A model generated the notes under the pieces. That model made no database searches and had not been told where the DNA came from. It was given only the letters and a program-made list of their open reading frames with translations. From assembly GCA_020845755.1 (NCBI GenBank), contig JADLFE010000033.1, positions 1-64,000 on the forward strand: DNA of 64,000 nt, given 5' to 3'. The translations under genes were made by a program, and so were the position numbers. Of this stretch, positions 27,667 to 37,927 are shown one piece after another (within the stretch, counting starts at the first letter, position 1; each line of letters begins with the position of its first letter). Source of the DNA: Phycisphaerales bacterium. Lineage in GTDB: Bacteria > Planctomycetota > Phycisphaerae > Phycisphaerales > UBA1924.

Positions 27667-28848
27667 ATGAAGGTCATCTGCGATCGCTCCGCGTTGCTCG
27701 ACGCGATCAACACCGTCTCCGGCGCCGTCGCCGCCCGCTCCCCGCGGGTCCAGCTTTCCTGCATCCACCTCCACGCCGCCAAGTCCGGCGGGGTCGGCGA
27801 GCTCACACTCTCCGCGACCGACGCAGAAATTGCCTTGAAGCTCAAACTCTCGCAGGTCGACGTCTCCGAACCCGGCGACGCCCTCATTCCCGCCGACAAA
27901 CTGCGCGCCATCGTCTCAGCCGAGGACCAGGAACCCACCCTCACCATCGAAGCCGACGACCAGGCCGCCCACATCCGCGGCAACGACGCCCACTTCAAGG
28001 TCTTCACCTACGCCGCCGCCGAATTCCCCCCCATCCCTGATTTCCACGACGCCGTCGCCGGCTCCGCCGCCGCTCCCAAGGCCAAGGCCGTCTTCACCCA
28101 GTCCGCCGGAACCCTCAACACCGTCATCGCCCGAACCATCTTCGCCACCGCCAAGGAAACCAGCCGCTACGCGATCAACGGCGTGCTCCTCCGCCGCGAA
28201 GGCAAAAAACTCGAAATGGTCGCGACCGACGGCCGGCGCCTCGCCCTCTGCCGCATCGCCCTCCCCGGACCCGCCGAAAAGGACGCCAAGGTCGCCTCCT
28301 GCATCGTCCCCACCAAGGCCCTGGGCATGTTCCAGAAACTCGTCCGCGACGGCGATGAGCCCGTGCATGTCGCCGTGACCGACAACCAGGTTCTCTTCTC
28401 CTTCGGCACCGACAAAGACCCCGGCCGCGCCGTGCTCGTCAGCAACCTCGTCGAGGGCAGTTTCCCCCCCTACGACGACGTCATCCCCCGCGACCAGGAC
28501 AAGAAGATCTCCTTCGACCGCGACGTGCTCGCCTCCGCCGTCCGCCGCGCCGCCCTCCTCACCAACGAGGAATCCCGCGGCGTGCGCCTGAAGTTCAGCG
28601 GCAAGAAGAAACAACTCGAACTCTCCAGCCGCGCCCCCGAGATGGGCGAGGCCCAGATCAACGTCGACGTCGCCAACTACGACGGCGAGGATATCGAGAT
28701 CGGCTTCAACCCCACCTTCATCACCGACGCCCTCAAGGTCATCCCCGAGAACGAAGTCATCATGGAACTCAAGGCCTCCAACAAGCCCGGACTCATCAAG
28801 TCCGGCACCGAGTTCATGTACGTCGTCATGCCGGTGAATCTGCAGTAG
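27667..28848 (+). CDS. dnaN: DNA polymerase III beta subunit (sliding clamp)
   Basis: The product is 393 residues, near the normal clamp length. It forms the ring that tethers the replicative polymerase. It begins MKVICDRSALLDAINTVSGAV and shows the three-domain pattern: DAEIALKLKLSQVDV, then TSRYAINGVLLRREGKKLEMVATDGRRLA, then the end FMYVVMPVNLQ, where the normal C-terminal MPxRL-type residues are close to consensus. The ribosome site is GGAGTG, 7 nt upstream. No dnaA or recF is adjacent, so this is not the typical origin block. Confidence 0.96.
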   Translation: MKVICDRSALLDAINTVSGAVAARSPRVQLSCIHLHAAKSGGVGELTLSATDAEIALKLKLSQVDVSEPGDALIPADKLRAIVSAEDQEPTLTIEADDQAAHIRGNDAHFKVFTYAAAEFPPIPDFHDAVAGSAAAPKAKAVFTQSAGTLNTVIARTIFATAKETSRYAINGVLLRREGKKLEMVATDGRRLALCRIALPGPAEKDAKVASCIVPTKALGMFQKLVRDGDEPVHVAVTDNQVLFSFGTDKDPGRAVLVSNLVEGSFPPYDDVIPRDQDKKISFDRDVLASAVRRAALLTNEESRGVRLKFSGKKKQLELSSRAPEMGEAQINVDVANYDGEDIEIGFNPTFITDALKVIPENEVIMELKASNKPGLIKSGTEFMYVVMPVNLQ

Positions 28849-28906
28849 ACCGCGGTTCTCAGAGAACTCCGCGAGCCACGACCTGGCCGGGACTTCAAAA
28901 ACAGAT

Positions 28907-28928
28907 CCGCCCCGCAGAGGCGGGGCGG
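28907..28928. terminator. Bidirectional terminator hairpin
   Basis: A 9-bp GC-rich stem (CCGCCCCGC with its complement) lies 58 nt after the dnaN stop and 50 nt before the stop of the convergent gene at 28979. On the minus strand a T-run follows a few bases later. Confidence 0.6.
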
Positions 28929-28978
28929 TGGCCGGACATGCTATCTCCGGCATTGCTCGCATTGAACAGGCACGAGCC

Positions 28979-29554
28979 TCAGCCCACGCCACCGGCCGCA
29001 CGCCGACGCGGCCGCGCCGGGTGCCGATGACGAGGCACATCTTCGTGCGCGGGCACTTGATCAGCCCCGACCTCCGCCGCGTGGCCCAACGCGCCGGCAG
29101 CCTCGTCGCCACGCCCCGCGTCGCGCGGCATGAGTTCCAACAACTCCCGCGCCACATCGATCCGTGGCTCAACCACCAGCACCCGCTCGGGCGGAACGCC
29201 CGCCGACGCCAACGCAGCGCCGCTCTCATCCGCGCCCGCCGCGATTACTTCCTCATCCCCTACCGCGACCTCGCCCGCAAAGTCGTGATCCAACTCGTGC
29301 GCGACGCGATCGCCCGCGAGCGATTCGCCTTCGTGCCCGCGCGCCACCGGCGCCGCGTGCCGCGCCCGACGCTCAAACTCCCAGGCCGCCAGCGCCACAA
29401 ACGGCAGCGTGAAAAGCCCGATCAGCAAAAACAACTGGGCTGTACCGACGGAGGCCAGCACACCCGGGCGGAACAGGTACCACGCCAGCACAATGCCCGC
29501 GACGAACGTCCCCGCCGCCACACATCCCACGGCTAGTTTTCTCGCTCGCCTCAC
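28979..29554 (-). CDS. Small two-helix membrane protein, unknown function
   Basis: The product is 191 residues with a GTG start at 29554, chosen because GGGAGG lies 6 nt upstream. The first 60 residues carry two hydrophobic helices (AVGCVAAGTFVAGIVLAWYL and GTAQLFLLIGLFTLPFVALA) ending in a basic WEFERRAR. The cytoplasmic part is acidic, then turns Arg-rich at the end. Other frames in this region are longer, but this one alone has sensible membrane topology and start signals. A frame error near the C-terminus cannot be excluded. Confidence 0.55.
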   Translation of the reverse strand: MRRARKLAVGCVAAGTFVAGIVLAWYLFRPGVLASVGTAQLFLLIGLFTLPFVALAAWEFERRARHAAPVARGHEGESLAGDRVAHELDHDFAGEVAVGDEEVIAAGADESGAALASAGVPPERVLVVEPRIDVARELLELMPRDAGRGDEAAGALGHAAEVGADQVPAHEDVPRHRHPARPRRRAAGGVG

Positions 29555-30059
29555 CTCAGCCTCCCAACACACCGGCCCGACCCATCAAGCCAACCCATCA
29601 ACAGGTCGCCGGGAAATTCGCACGATCGACTCCGGGAAAACCCCCGGGCGCACGCGCCGGACCCTATCCATCGGTCCGTCACGCCTTGGGCGATTACTCC
29701 GGGAATCCCACGATAGCAGAACACCCCAGAGCGCCCTGAGGCGCATCATTAGCCCGTACGACCCCAGGTTTCGATCTCAATCCGCTCCCGCTCGCGCAAC
29801 CTCATGTCCTCAATCGAATTACTCGCCGTGGATTTCCCGCACAGGCCGATCGAGATCGCCGTCCACATCTTTTCCACATCCCCCGCGCTGGCCCCGGGGC
29901 TCACCCGACTCGTTCCCGCGCATCACCACGCTCGTGCGCAATCTTGCGGTGATGCTGGCAAACCCCCGCCCGGCATTTGTGGCCGGGCCTTGGGGCGGGT
30001 ATCGTCCCTGCCAATACGCGCACGACGCCGCGCCCCCGGCCCTCCGGCCGGGAGCGAGC
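29555..30059. other. Divergent intergenic region, 505 nt
   Basis: This gap separates the small membrane protein gene from bamA. Frames here run into bamA but lack a coding signature. It probably holds the promoter of the bamA-skp-lpxD unit; no clear -35/-10 or -24/-12 match was found. Confidence 0.45.
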
Positions 30060-32738
30060 ATGGGGATTGGGAACGGGTTGACCGACACCACGCAACCATT
30101 CAGGACGAATCTCACCCTCGCCCGCACGGCCCGCGGCGCTCACGCGCGGCGGCTCCTGGCCGTTGCAGGCTTCGCCTGTTTCCTCGCCGCTCCGGCGCTG
30201 GCCCAGCCGGTCGAGCCACCCACCGACGACGAGCCTCCGACGCTGGAAAAGCCGAAGGACGCGCCGGCCAACCCGCTCCCGCAGGACCTGGACGTCTTTG
30301 AGGGCCGCCCCGTCCGAGCGATCCAACTGCGCGAGCCGACCGGCCCGAAGGTGAAAGACCCGGCCGAACAGAAATATCGCGAGCCCGACGAACAACTCGA
30401 CACGCTCGCGCGGGCCCAACTCCGCTCCAAGGTCGGGCAACCCTTCCGCCCCGGCGCGGTGCAGGACGACATCACCCGCCTCAACCGTCTGGGCCGCTTC
30501 AAGCGCGTCGACGGACGCGTCCGTCTTCAGGACGACGGGAGCGTCATCATCACCTACACGCTGATCCCCCAGCCGGTCGTGCTCGCGGTCCAGTCGGTGG
30601 GCAACAAGGAAGTGAGCGACCAGGACATCCTCAAGCGCACCGAGGGGCTGGTGAACACGCCCGTCGATCGCTACCAACTCGCCGCGGCCTGCCGCGACAT
30701 CGAGGACGTGTACCGCCAGAAGGGCTACTACCTCGCCCAGGTCGCCGTCGATGAGGAGCAGCTCGAAGAATCCGACATCGTCGTCTTCCGCGTGCGCGAG
30801 GGCGAACGCACCAAGGTCACCGACATCCGCTTCGAGGGCAACCTCGCCTTCACCGCACGCGAACTCCGCAGCCAGATCAAGACCAAGACCGCCTTCCCCA
30901 TCCTCGAGAAGGGCCCGCTCGACGACGAGGTCCTCGACCAGGACGTCGCCTCGCTGGTCGCGTTCTATCGCGACCGCGGCTACCTCGACGTCCGCGCCGA
31001 CCGCGTCTATCGCACCAGCCCCAACGGCAAGGAAGCGATCGTCACCTTCATCATCAGCGAGGGCCCGCTCTTCACCCTCCGCAACCTGACCGTGATCTAC
31101 CCCGAGCGCGGGCGCGATTTCCCCACCATCGAAGAGGCCCGCGCCGACGCCAAGCCCGGCGAGCAGATCTTCCCGCTCGGGCCCAACGTCTTCTCGGTCT
31201 ATTCCTACGGCGTGTACACGCCCGAGCAGGTCTCCGGGCTCATGCTCATCAAGCCCGGCGACGTCTATTCCGACGACAAACTGCGCAAGAGCATGGAATC
31301 GCTGCGTCAGGCCTACGGGCAGATGGGATACACCGACGCCAACGTCGACCGACGCGAACTCCGCGACCTCGAGAAGCCCCTCGTCGACATCCTGCTGGTC
31401 GTCCGCGAGGGCAAGTGCTACAAGACCGGCGAGGTCATCACGCAGGGCAACGAGATCACCAAGCAGTCGGTGATCCTGGGCGAGGTCGAGGTCAAGCCGG
31501 GACGCCCGCTGGACTCCACCGCGATCTTCCACACCAAGCGGCGTCTCCAGCAGTTGCGGATCTTCGCCAACCCGATGCGCGACAACCCCGTGCCCATCGA
31601 TGTCGTGCCGCAGGAGCCCGACCCCGACGAGCCGAGTTACCGCGACGTGCTGATCCGCGCCACCGAGACCAACACGGGCGAACTGGCGGCCGGCGTGCTG
31701 GTCGGATCGGACGCGGGGCTCACCGGGCGACTGGCGTTCACGCAGAAGAACTTCGACGTCGCCGACACGCCCGATACCTTCGAGGAATTGATCAAGGGCA
31801 ACGCGTTCCGCGGCGCGGGCCAGACGTTCCAGATCGAGGCGATGCCCGGCACGCGCTTCGAGACCTACCGCATCTCGCTCTCGGACCCGACCCTGCTGGA
31901 CACCAACTACGCGGGCTCGGCGTCGGCCTTCTTCACCTCGCGCGACTACGACGAGTTCGACGAGGACCGCCTGGGCACGCGCTTCTCGATCGGGCGACGC
32001 TTCGGCACACGCTGGCAGGCCAACATCCCGATCCGCATCGAGAACGTGAACCTGCGCGCCATCCAGGAAGACAAGCCGCAGGACGTGTGGGACTACAAGG
32101 GCGAGAACATGATCACCGGCGTGGGGTTCACGCTCACGCGCACCACGCTCGACGATCCCTACCGCCCGGGCAAGGGCTCACGCGTGGAGATGGGCGTCGA
32201 GCAGGTCGGCGCCGCCGGAGGCGACTTCACCTTCACCAAGTTCAACGCCGAGGTCACGACCTACTTCACCGTCAACGAGGACTTCCTGGGGCGGCGCACG
32301 ATCCTCAAGCAGCGCACGGCGGCGTCGTACATCCCGCAGGACAAGAGCGATGTGCCCGTCTACGAACGCTACTACATGGGCGGCCAGTCGTTCCGCGGCT
32401 TCAACTACCGCGCCATCTCGCCCGTTGGAATCCGACACGACACCAAGACCATGGGCGACGACGTGGTCGGCGGCACCTACATGTTCTTCCATGGCTGGGA
32501 GATCGATCAGCCGCTGGTCGACGAGACCGTCTCGCTCGTCGCGTTCATCGACTCGGGCACCACGACCTTCGACCCGGGCTTCGACGCCTACCGCGTCTCG
32601 GCGGGCTTCGGCGTGCGTCTGTATATCCCGGCGCTGTCCCCCCTGCCTCTGGCGTTTGACTTCGGCTTCCCGCTCATCAGCGAGGAGACCGACCGCGAAC
32701 GCGTCTTCACCTTCTCGCTGGACCTGCCCTTCCAGTAA
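30060..32738 (+). CDS. bamA: Outer-membrane protein assembly factor (Omp85 family)
   Basis: The product is 892 residues. The start at 30060 has GGGAG 6 nt upstream and leads into a signal peptide (RLLAVAGFACFLAAPALAQ). Residues of about 75-520 form POTRA-type repeats (for example QSVGNKEVSDQDILKR, DIRFEGNLAFTARELRSQI). The C-terminal half is the 16-strand barrel with the family signature GGQSFRGFNYRAISP and a final strand ending in Phe-Gln. It inserts beta-barrel proteins in the outer membrane. It is followed by skp and lpxD, the conserved Gram-negative order, and it is about 80 residues longer than the Escherichia coli protein at the N-terminus. Confidence 0.94.
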   Translation: MGIGNGLTDTTQPFRTNLTLARTARGAHARRLLAVAGFACFLAAPALAQPVEPPTDDEPPTLEKPKDAPANPLPQDLDVFEGRPVRAIQLREPTGPKVKDPAEQKYREPDEQLDTLARAQLRSKVGQPFRPGAVQDDITRLNRLGRFKRVDGRVRLQDDGSVIITYTLIPQPVVLAVQSVGNKEVSDQDILKRTEGLVNTPVDRYQLAAACRDIEDVYRQKGYYLAQVAVDEEQLEESDIVVFRVREGERTKVTDIRFEGNLAFTARELRSQIKTKTAFPILEKGPLDDEVLDQDVASLVAFYRDRGYLDVRADRVYRTSPNGKEAIVTFIISEGPLFTLRNLTVIYPERGRDFPTIEEARADAKPGEQIFPLGPNVFSVYSYGVYTPEQVSGLMLIKPGDVYSDDKLRKSMESLRQAYGQMGYTDANVDRRELRDLEKPLVDILLVVREGKCYKTGEVITQGNEITKQSVILGEVEVKPGRPLDSTAIFHTKRRLQQLRIFANPMRDNPVPIDVVPQEPDPDEPSYRDVLIRATETNTGELAAGVLVGSDAGLTGRLAFTQKNFDVADTPDTFEELIKGNAFRGAGQTFQIEAMPGTRFETYRISLSDPTLLDTNYAGSASAFFTSRDYDEFDEDRLGTRFSIGRRFGTRWQANIPIRIENVNLRAIQEDKPQDVWDYKGENMITGVGFTLTRTTLDDPYRPGKGSRVEMGVEQVGAAGGDFTFTKFNAEVTTYFTVNEDFLGRRTILKQRTAASYIPQDKSDVPVYERYYMGGQSFRGFNYRAISPVGIRHDTKTMGDDVVGGTYMFFHGWEIDQPLVDETVSLVAFIDSGTTTFDPGFDAYRVSAGFGVRLYIPALSPLPLAFDFGFPLISEETDRERVFTFSLDLPFQ

Positions 32739-32813
32739 TCCACGGCGAACAAGGATGGCCTTGCCCCCGGCGTACCATCCCGAACTCAAGCACGCACTCC
32801 ACGGAGTTTCACG

Positions 32814-33446
32814 ATGAAAAGCGGTTGGTTGAACGGCAGGCTGGCGATGGCGGCGGTGCTCACGCTCGGGTTGGTCGGGGCGGCCCACGTCTACGGCGTG
32901 TCCACGGCGCCGCGCCCCCCGGCCCCGACCACGGCGGTCGCGGTCGTCGATGTCGCCAAGATCATGCTGGGCATGGAACTGGTCAAGACCGAGTCCGCCA
33001 AACTCAAGGCCGACTTCGACACCAAGCAGAAGTCCCTCGACGGGATGCAGAAGAAGATCAAGGACCTGGCCGAGCAGGTCAAGTCCGCCAAGGACGGCAC
33101 GCAGGAGAAGCGGACGCTGGCGTTCGAGCAGATCAAGGCCGAGGCCGAGTTGAAGATGACCGGCGAGTTGTTCCAACGCCAGTTGAACCTGGCGCAGGGC
33201 GACCTCTACAAGCAGGCGTTCCTGGAGGTGACGGCGGCGATCGACCAGGTCGCCAAGCAGAACGGGTATCACCTGGTGCTGCGCAACGACGCGGACGTGC
33301 AACTCCCCGCCAATATCAGCGGGACCGACATGGAGGCGTTCATCGCCAACCAGCGGGTGTTCTACGCCGATTCGAGCACCGACATCACCGAGCAGGTGGT
33401 GACGCTCCTGAACAACCAGTTCAAGGCCGGCGGCAAGAAGAAGTAA
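32814..33446 (+). CDS. skp: OmpH/Skp-family periplasmic chaperone
   Basis: The product is 210 residues. GGAG precedes the start by about 9 nt. An N-terminal signal ([17 protein letters not shown]) is followed by [16 protein letters not shown], the family's start of the body, and a long coiled-coil arm (about residues 55-130, rich in Lys/Glu/Gln). The partner role is holding unfolded outer-membrane proteins for BamA, which is encoded just upstream. The C-terminus ends in a Lys tail. Confidence 0.88.
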   Translation: MKSGWLNGRLAMAAVLTLGLVGAAHVYGVSTAPRPPAPTTAVAVVDVAKIMLGMELVKTESAKLKADFDTKQKSLDGMQKKIKDLAEQVKSAKDGTQEKRTLAFEQIKAEAELKMTGELFQRQLNLAQGDLYKQAFLEVTAAIDQVAKQNGYHLVLRNDADVQLPANISGTDMEAFIANQRVFYADSSTDITEQVVTLLNNQFKAGGKKK

Positions 33447-33465
33447 ACGGCGCGGGAAGGTCGAT

Positions 33466-34515
33466 ATGTCGAAGAAAGCCGACGGATCGCCGGTGTCGCT
33501 GCGCGTGGGCGAACTGGCCGAACTGGTCAACGCGGAGGTCGCGGGCTCGCGCGACATCGAGATCACCCACATGGACGTCCTCGACCGGGCAGGGGTGGGC
33601 GCGCTGTCGTTCATCCGCTCCAAGCGGTTTGCGCGCCAGTGGCCGACGAGCAAGGCCTCGGCGGCGCTGGTGACGCGGGGGATGCCGATCGACCGCCCGG
33701 CGGAAGGCTCGGGGCGGGCGCTCCTGATCGTGGCGGACGCGGACCTGGCGTTGGTGCAGGTGCTGGAGCGGTTCGCGCCGACCCCCACGCCCAGGCCGGC
33801 GGGCGCGCATCCGAGCGCGGTCGTTGATCCGACGGCGGTGATCGGCGCGGGCGCGTCGATCGGGCCGGGCTGCCTTGTCGAGGCGGGCGCGACGATCGGC
33901 GAGGGCACGGTGCTGGTGCACAACGTCCATATCGGTCGCAACGCGCGGATCGGGCGGGCCTGCACGCTCCACAGCAACGTGTGCGTGCTCGACGCGTGCG
34001 TCGTCGGCGATGGTTGCATCCTGCACTCGTGCGTCGTCATCGGCACCGACGGCTTTGGCTATCGCCCCGACCCGCAGGGGCGCGGCGTGGTGAAGATCCC
34101 GCATACCGGCAACGTCGAGATCGGCGCGGGCGTCGAGATCGGCGCCAACTCGTGCATCGATCGCGCCAAGTTCGGCTCGACGCTCATCGGCGCGGGGACC
34201 AAATTCGACAACCTCGTCCACATCGCGCACGGCGTCCGCGTCGGGCGCGCCTGCCTGTTCGCGGCCCAGGTCGGCGTCGCCGGGTCGGCGACGATCGGCG
34301 ACGGCGTGCAGATGGGCGGGCAGGTCGGCGTGGCCGAGGGGCTGACCATCGGAAAAATGGCACGGGTGGGCGGGCAGTCGGGGATCATGCGCGACGTGCC
34401 CGACGGCGAGACGTGGATGGGCTATCCGGCGGTCCCGATGTGGGAGTTCCTGCGACACTCGCCTGCGCTCAAGCGGCTGATCGACCGGCGCGAGGCGGGC
34501 GGGGAGAAAGCCTGA
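33466..34515 (+). CDS. lpxD: UDP-3-O-acylglucosamine N-acyltransferase
   Basis: The product is 349 residues, the normal length. It adds the N-linked acyl chain in lipid A synthesis. The N-terminal uridine-binding domain ([26 protein letters not shown]) is followed by a left-handed beta-helix of hexapeptide repeats from about residue 105 to 310 ([21 protein letters not shown]). The catalytic His is in [12 protein letters not shown]. The C-terminal helix ([13 protein letters not shown]) forms the trimer end. It lies 19 nt after skp and is co-transcribed. Confidence 0.95.
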   Translation: MSKKADGSPVSLRVGELAELVNAEVAGSRDIEITHMDVLDRAGVGALSFIRSKRFARQWPTSKASAALVTRGMPIDRPAEGSGRALLIVADADLALVQVLERFAPTPTPRPAGAHPSAVVDPTAVIGAGASIGPGCLVEAGATIGEGTVLVHNVHIGRNARIGRACTLHSNVCVLDACVVGDGCILHSCVVIGTDGFGYRPDPQGRGVVKIPHTGNVEIGAGVEIGANSCIDRAKFGSTLIGAGTKFDNLVHIAHGVRVGRACLFAAQVGVAGSATIGDGVQMGGQVGVAEGLTIGKMARVGGQSGIMRDVPDGETWMGYPAVPMWEFLRHSPALKRLIDRREAGGEKA

Positions 34516-34739
34516 TCGAAACAGCGAGGCAGCGAGACAGGGGAAGAGAAGAAGTGGTCGGGTGATCAGGAGCGCGAGAGGACCGATCATCGCGCCCCAT
34601 CAGTACCCCGACCGTCAGCAAGGGCGTTTTCGTGCGGCGATTCCGGCGCGGGCCCACGCTGAGTCCAAATGTCCATGCGGCGAATGGCATACTGAAGACG
34701 TGAAACGCGCCGTTTGAGTCGTCGGCGAGGGAGCGCGAG

Positions 34740-35660
34740 ATGGGCGTCGGAGCGGGCGTGATGCGACGGACCTTGCGGACGCCGGCCGCGTTCGAAGGGA
34801 TCGGTCTTTTCACGGCGGCCGTCGGGCGTGTGAGGATCGTGCCGGGCGAGCGCGGGAGCGGCGTGCGATTCGTTCGCGTCGATCTTGATCCGTCGCGCGC
34901 GATCCCGGCGCTGGTGACGCACGTGTTCATCGATCCGCGCTTGCCGGGCAGGAACACATCGATCATCTCCGATCCGACGAAGACGGCGTCGAAGGAGAAT
35001 CCCGCGGTCGCGACGATCGAGCACGTGATGTCGGCGCTGGCGGGGCTGCGGGTGACGGATGTCCTGATCGAGGTGACCGGGCCGGAGATCCCGATTCTCG
35101 ACGGTTCGGCCGGGCCGATCGTTGAAACGCTCGTGGGCGCGGGGCTGGTTGATGTTGACGCCGCCCCCATGCTGGTGCTGGACCGCACGATTGTCGTCGG
35201 CGAATCGCCGGGCGCGACGATCACGATCGAGCCGAGCGCTCGGATGGAGTTTGAGTATCGCCTGGACTATGGCGGCGACAGCCTGCCGGAGCAGCGCGCG
35301 GCCTATGTCGCGGACGAGGCGGGCGCGGCGGAGACGTACGCGGGACAGATCGCGCCGGCGCGGACGTTCTGTCTTGCACGCGAGGCGGAGATGCTGCGCA
35401 AGGCGGGTCTGTTCGGGCATGTTACGACGCGCGAGATGCTGGTGATCGGGACGGACGGCACGCCGATCGAGAACGCGTGGCGGATGGAGCGCGAGGCCTC
35501 ACGCCACAAACTACTGGACCTGATCGGGGACCTGGCGCTGGCGGGCGTCGCGGTGCGCGGGCGCGTCAGGTCGGATCGCGGCGGGCACACGCTCAACGCC
35601 AAGGCGGCGGCGGCGCTGCGGGAGTGGGCGCGAGTAGCACCGGACACCGGGCACGAGTAG
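34740..35660 (+). CDS. lpxC: UDP-3-O-acyl-N-acetylglucosamine deacetylase
   Basis: The product is 306 residues. It catalyses the committed step of lipid A synthesis. The zinc ligands are conserved: His95 in IEHVMSA, His256 and Asp260 in HKLLDLIGD, and the general-acid His283 in GGHTLN. The N-terminus (RTLRTPAAFEGIGLFT) is the family's first strand. It follows lpxD by about 220 nt. The end after ALREWARV is short and clean. The presence of lpxC, lpxD and bamA supports an outer membrane with lipid A. Confidence 0.95.
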   Translation: MGVGAGVMRRTLRTPAAFEGIGLFTAAVGRVRIVPGERGSGVRFVRVDLDPSRAIPALVTHVFIDPRLPGRNTSIISDPTKTASKENPAVATIEHVMSALAGLRVTDVLIEVTGPEIPILDGSAGPIVETLVGAGLVDVDAAPMLVLDRTIVVGESPGATITIEPSARMEFEYRLDYGGDSLPEQRAAYVADEAGAAETYAGQIAPARTFCLAREAEMLRKAGLFGHVTTREMLVIGTDGTPIENAWRMEREASRHKLLDLIGDLALAGVAVRGRVRSDRGGHTLNAKAAAALREWARVAPDTGHE

Positions 35661-35995
35661 ACGAGTGCAGATTCGGAGTGGAACCACGCGCGGCTGAGTT
35701 GCGGATCGGCAGGGCTGGAAAGGGCTTCCGTTCGCTCTTTGCAAGGTAAAACGAACCTGACACGAAAGAGAACTGCATCCAGCCTCGGCAAGCGGTCGAT
35801 TCGATCATGGGTCGGCCGGCGCGGGACGCATTGACCACGCCGGGGCGATCGGTTGCAATAGAGTCGGCGGCAAGCGCGGGCGAGCGGATTGCCGCCTGCG
35901 TCCGGGAGTCGGCTGATTCGGCAACTCGGAACGGGTCGGGCGGTTGAACTGTGGACGGCGGCGGCGTGGGAGCGCTTCGGTGCGTGGGGGCGAAG
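35661..35995. other. Intergenic region, no gene seen
   Basis: The stretch lies between lpxC and the pseudopilin gene. I saw an AT-richer patch at 35740-35770 but no promoter match or terminator that I would defend. Confidence 0.4.
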
Positions 35996-36742
35996 ATGCG
36001 GCGGTGGGTGCTCGAATCATGGCGGCGGTCGTGCGGCGGAAGTGGCACAGGGCGTCGCGCGTTCACGCTGATCGAGTTGCTCGTGGTCATCGCGATCATC
36101 GCGGTGCTGATCTCGATCTTGCTCCCGACGCTGTCGCAGAGCCGCGAGGCATCGCGGAGGCTCAAGTGCCTGACGAACCTGAAGGGGATCGGGACGGGGC
36201 TGGCGATCTACATGCAGGAGCGGTCGAAGGGCGTGTTACCGAAGGTCAGGCCGCTGCACGACGACACATCGTCGGAGAACGACCCGTCGCTGCTGAACAT
36301 CCTGGAGGAGTACGTGAGCGCCGCGACGCCGCGGAAGGGCGATGACGGGCTGTACATCGTGGGCGATCCGTACAAGTGTCCGTCGGACGTGGCGTCGAAC
36401 TCGGAGGAGGACGCGTTCCGCCCGGTGTGGCAAACGACCGGGATCAGTTATGACTACGTGCCGGCGATCTACATGCTGGCGGCGGAGGTCATCGGGCTTG
36501 TGAGCCCCGAGCGCACCGCCAAGGCGGTGACACGGGCCTATGAGAAATGGAAGGACTCGGGCAAGGATTGGTCGATCCTCGTGGACGCGGGCGACTGGCA
36601 CACGCAGAAGAAGAACGCCATCCCGCGGAACGGCTTGTTCATGTTCGATTGGCGGGCCGACTGGGCGACCATCGCAACGGAGCAGGAGAGCGCGGACTTC
36701 CTCAAGGACGTCCTGAAATTCGGGAGTTCGCCGTTGAATTGA
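35996..36742 (+). CDS. Type II secretion-type pseudopilin with prepilin N-terminus
   Basis: The product is 248 residues from the ATG at 35996. The prepilin motif [20 protein letters not shown] lies at about residues 18-37; cleavage is expected before Phe, leaving the conserved Glu at +5. The rest ([27 protein letters not shown], then YKCPSDVAS) matches the large planctomycete family of such proteins, which lack close partners nearby. No other pilus gene is visible in the window. The role is unknown. Confidence 0.87.
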   Translation: MRRWVLESWRRSCGGSGTGRRAFTLIELLVVIAIIAVLISILLPTLSQSREASRRLKCLTNLKGIGTGLAIYMQERSKGVLPKVRPLHDDTSSENDPSLLNILEEYVSAATPRKGDDGLYIVGDPYKCPSDVASNSEEDAFRPVWQTTGISYDYVPAIYMLAAEVIGLVSPERTAKAVTRAYEKWKDSGKDWSILVDAGDWHTQKKNAIPRNGLFMFDWRADWATIATEQESADFLKDVLKFGSSPLN

Positions 36743-36865
36743 TGGGCATCGGGCATCAAAGGAAGGAGAGGCGGAAAGACGAAGAGACGGATTGGCGAGA
36801 AAAGCCAAGACACGAGGGCGTCGGCGTGCCGAGCGCGGCACTGATGGGCGGATGAGCGTGAGATC

Positions 36866-37720
36866 ATGAGCGACACGAGCAACAAACCGATGATGCCGAG
36901 CCTCTTGGACGAAGTTGCGGCGGCGCCGGCGGAGAAGGTGAAGCGGCCGGGGCTTGTCGCGCGCACGCGGGCGTCGCTGCGGGCGCGGTTTGATCGCTGG
37001 TGGTCGCCGATCGACGCCGATCCGGATCGTCGCACGCGCTGGATCAGGGGCGGGCGCATCGCGCTGGGCGCACTGGTGCTGGGGCTGGGCGTGGGCGCGT
37101 ACTTCGTGTTCCGGCCCGTGCCGCAGCCGGATTATCTGGATGATCCGCTGAGCGACGTGCTTGGGTACACACTGCTGACCGACGAGTTCAACAGGCTCCC
37201 GGTCGAGAAACGCCTGGAGTTGATCGGGCAACTGGTGCAACGGTTCAAGTCGATGGACGCCGGCGACTCGGTGCTGATGGCGAGCTTTGCCGCGGGCATC
37301 GCGGGGGCGGCACGCGACCAGTTAATGGAGAACGGCTCGCGCCTGGCGGTCGACACGTGGGACAAGTTCGCGGTGGATTACGCGAAGGTTCCCGACGATC
37401 AGCGCGGCGACTATCTCGACAAGACATTCGTGGATTTCACGAAGATGATGGAGACGCTGGGCGGACGCCCGCGCGACGTGTCGGACGAGGAGCGGCTGGC
37501 GGAAGGTCGGCGCCAGGCGGCCCGCGACATGGAACGGATCAAGGAAAACCCGGACCGCGCGCCGACGAGCGAGATGGCCGGGCGGATGTTCCAGTTCATG
37601 AATGAGGGCGTAGGAAAATTCGCGTCGGCGCAGCAGCGGGTGCGCGGGCAGCAGATGATGCGGGACATGGTCCGGCGGATGCGCGGGGTGGACATCGTGA
37701 CGGGCAAGCCGCCGAGGTGA
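36866..37720 (+). CDS. Membrane-anchored protein, unknown function
   Basis: The product is 284 residues. One transmembrane segment (IALGALVLGLGVGAYFVFRP, about residues 67-86) follows a basic cytoplasmic N-terminus of 65 residues. The extracytoplasmic part is helical and charged (RLELIGQLVQRFKSM, EERLAEGRRQAARDMERIKEN), possibly a coiled coil. It lies 124 nt after the pseudopilin on the same strand. I do not recognise a family. Confidence 0.78.
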   Translation: MSDTSNKPMMPSLLDEVAAAPAEKVKRPGLVARTRASLRARFDRWWSPIDADPDRRTRWIRGGRIALGALVLGLGVGAYFVFRPVPQPDYLDDPLSDVLGYTLLTDEFNRLPVEKRLELIGQLVQRFKSMDAGDSVLMASFAAGIAGAARDQLMENGSRLAVDTWDKFAVDYAKVPDDQRGDYLDKTFVDFTKMMETLGGRPRDVSDEERLAEGRRQAARDMERIKENPDRAPTSEMAGRMFQFMNEGVGKFASAQQRVRGQQMMRDMVRRMRGVDIVTGKPPR

Positions 37721-37927
37721 GGGGCGGGGGCTGTCGCGCCGCTCTGTCGCCCCTCATGACTGCGCCCGGACAGAGACACGCGGACTGGCTCGGCTCCCGA
37801 TGCCCGTGGATCGAGCACGCATCGCACGACGTGCAAAACAACTGTCTCAGATAGAGTCCGGTCGATCAGATGTGATCGACGCAGGATGCGCCGTGACGGC
37901 GCGTGCCGCGATCGCCGGAGCGAGATC

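Noticed and set aside
28928-29536. Plus-strand open frame of 202 codons opposite the small membrane protein
   Set aside because: Arg/His/Gln-rich shadow; the minus frame has two membrane helices and a good ribosome site.
29804-30301. Plus-strand open frame overlapping the start of bamA
   Set aside because: No coding resemblance, and the bamA frame has a ribosome site and signal peptide.
32178-34046. Minus-strand open frame of 622 codons over bamA, skp and lpxD
   Set aside because: Three conserved plus-strand genes explain the region.
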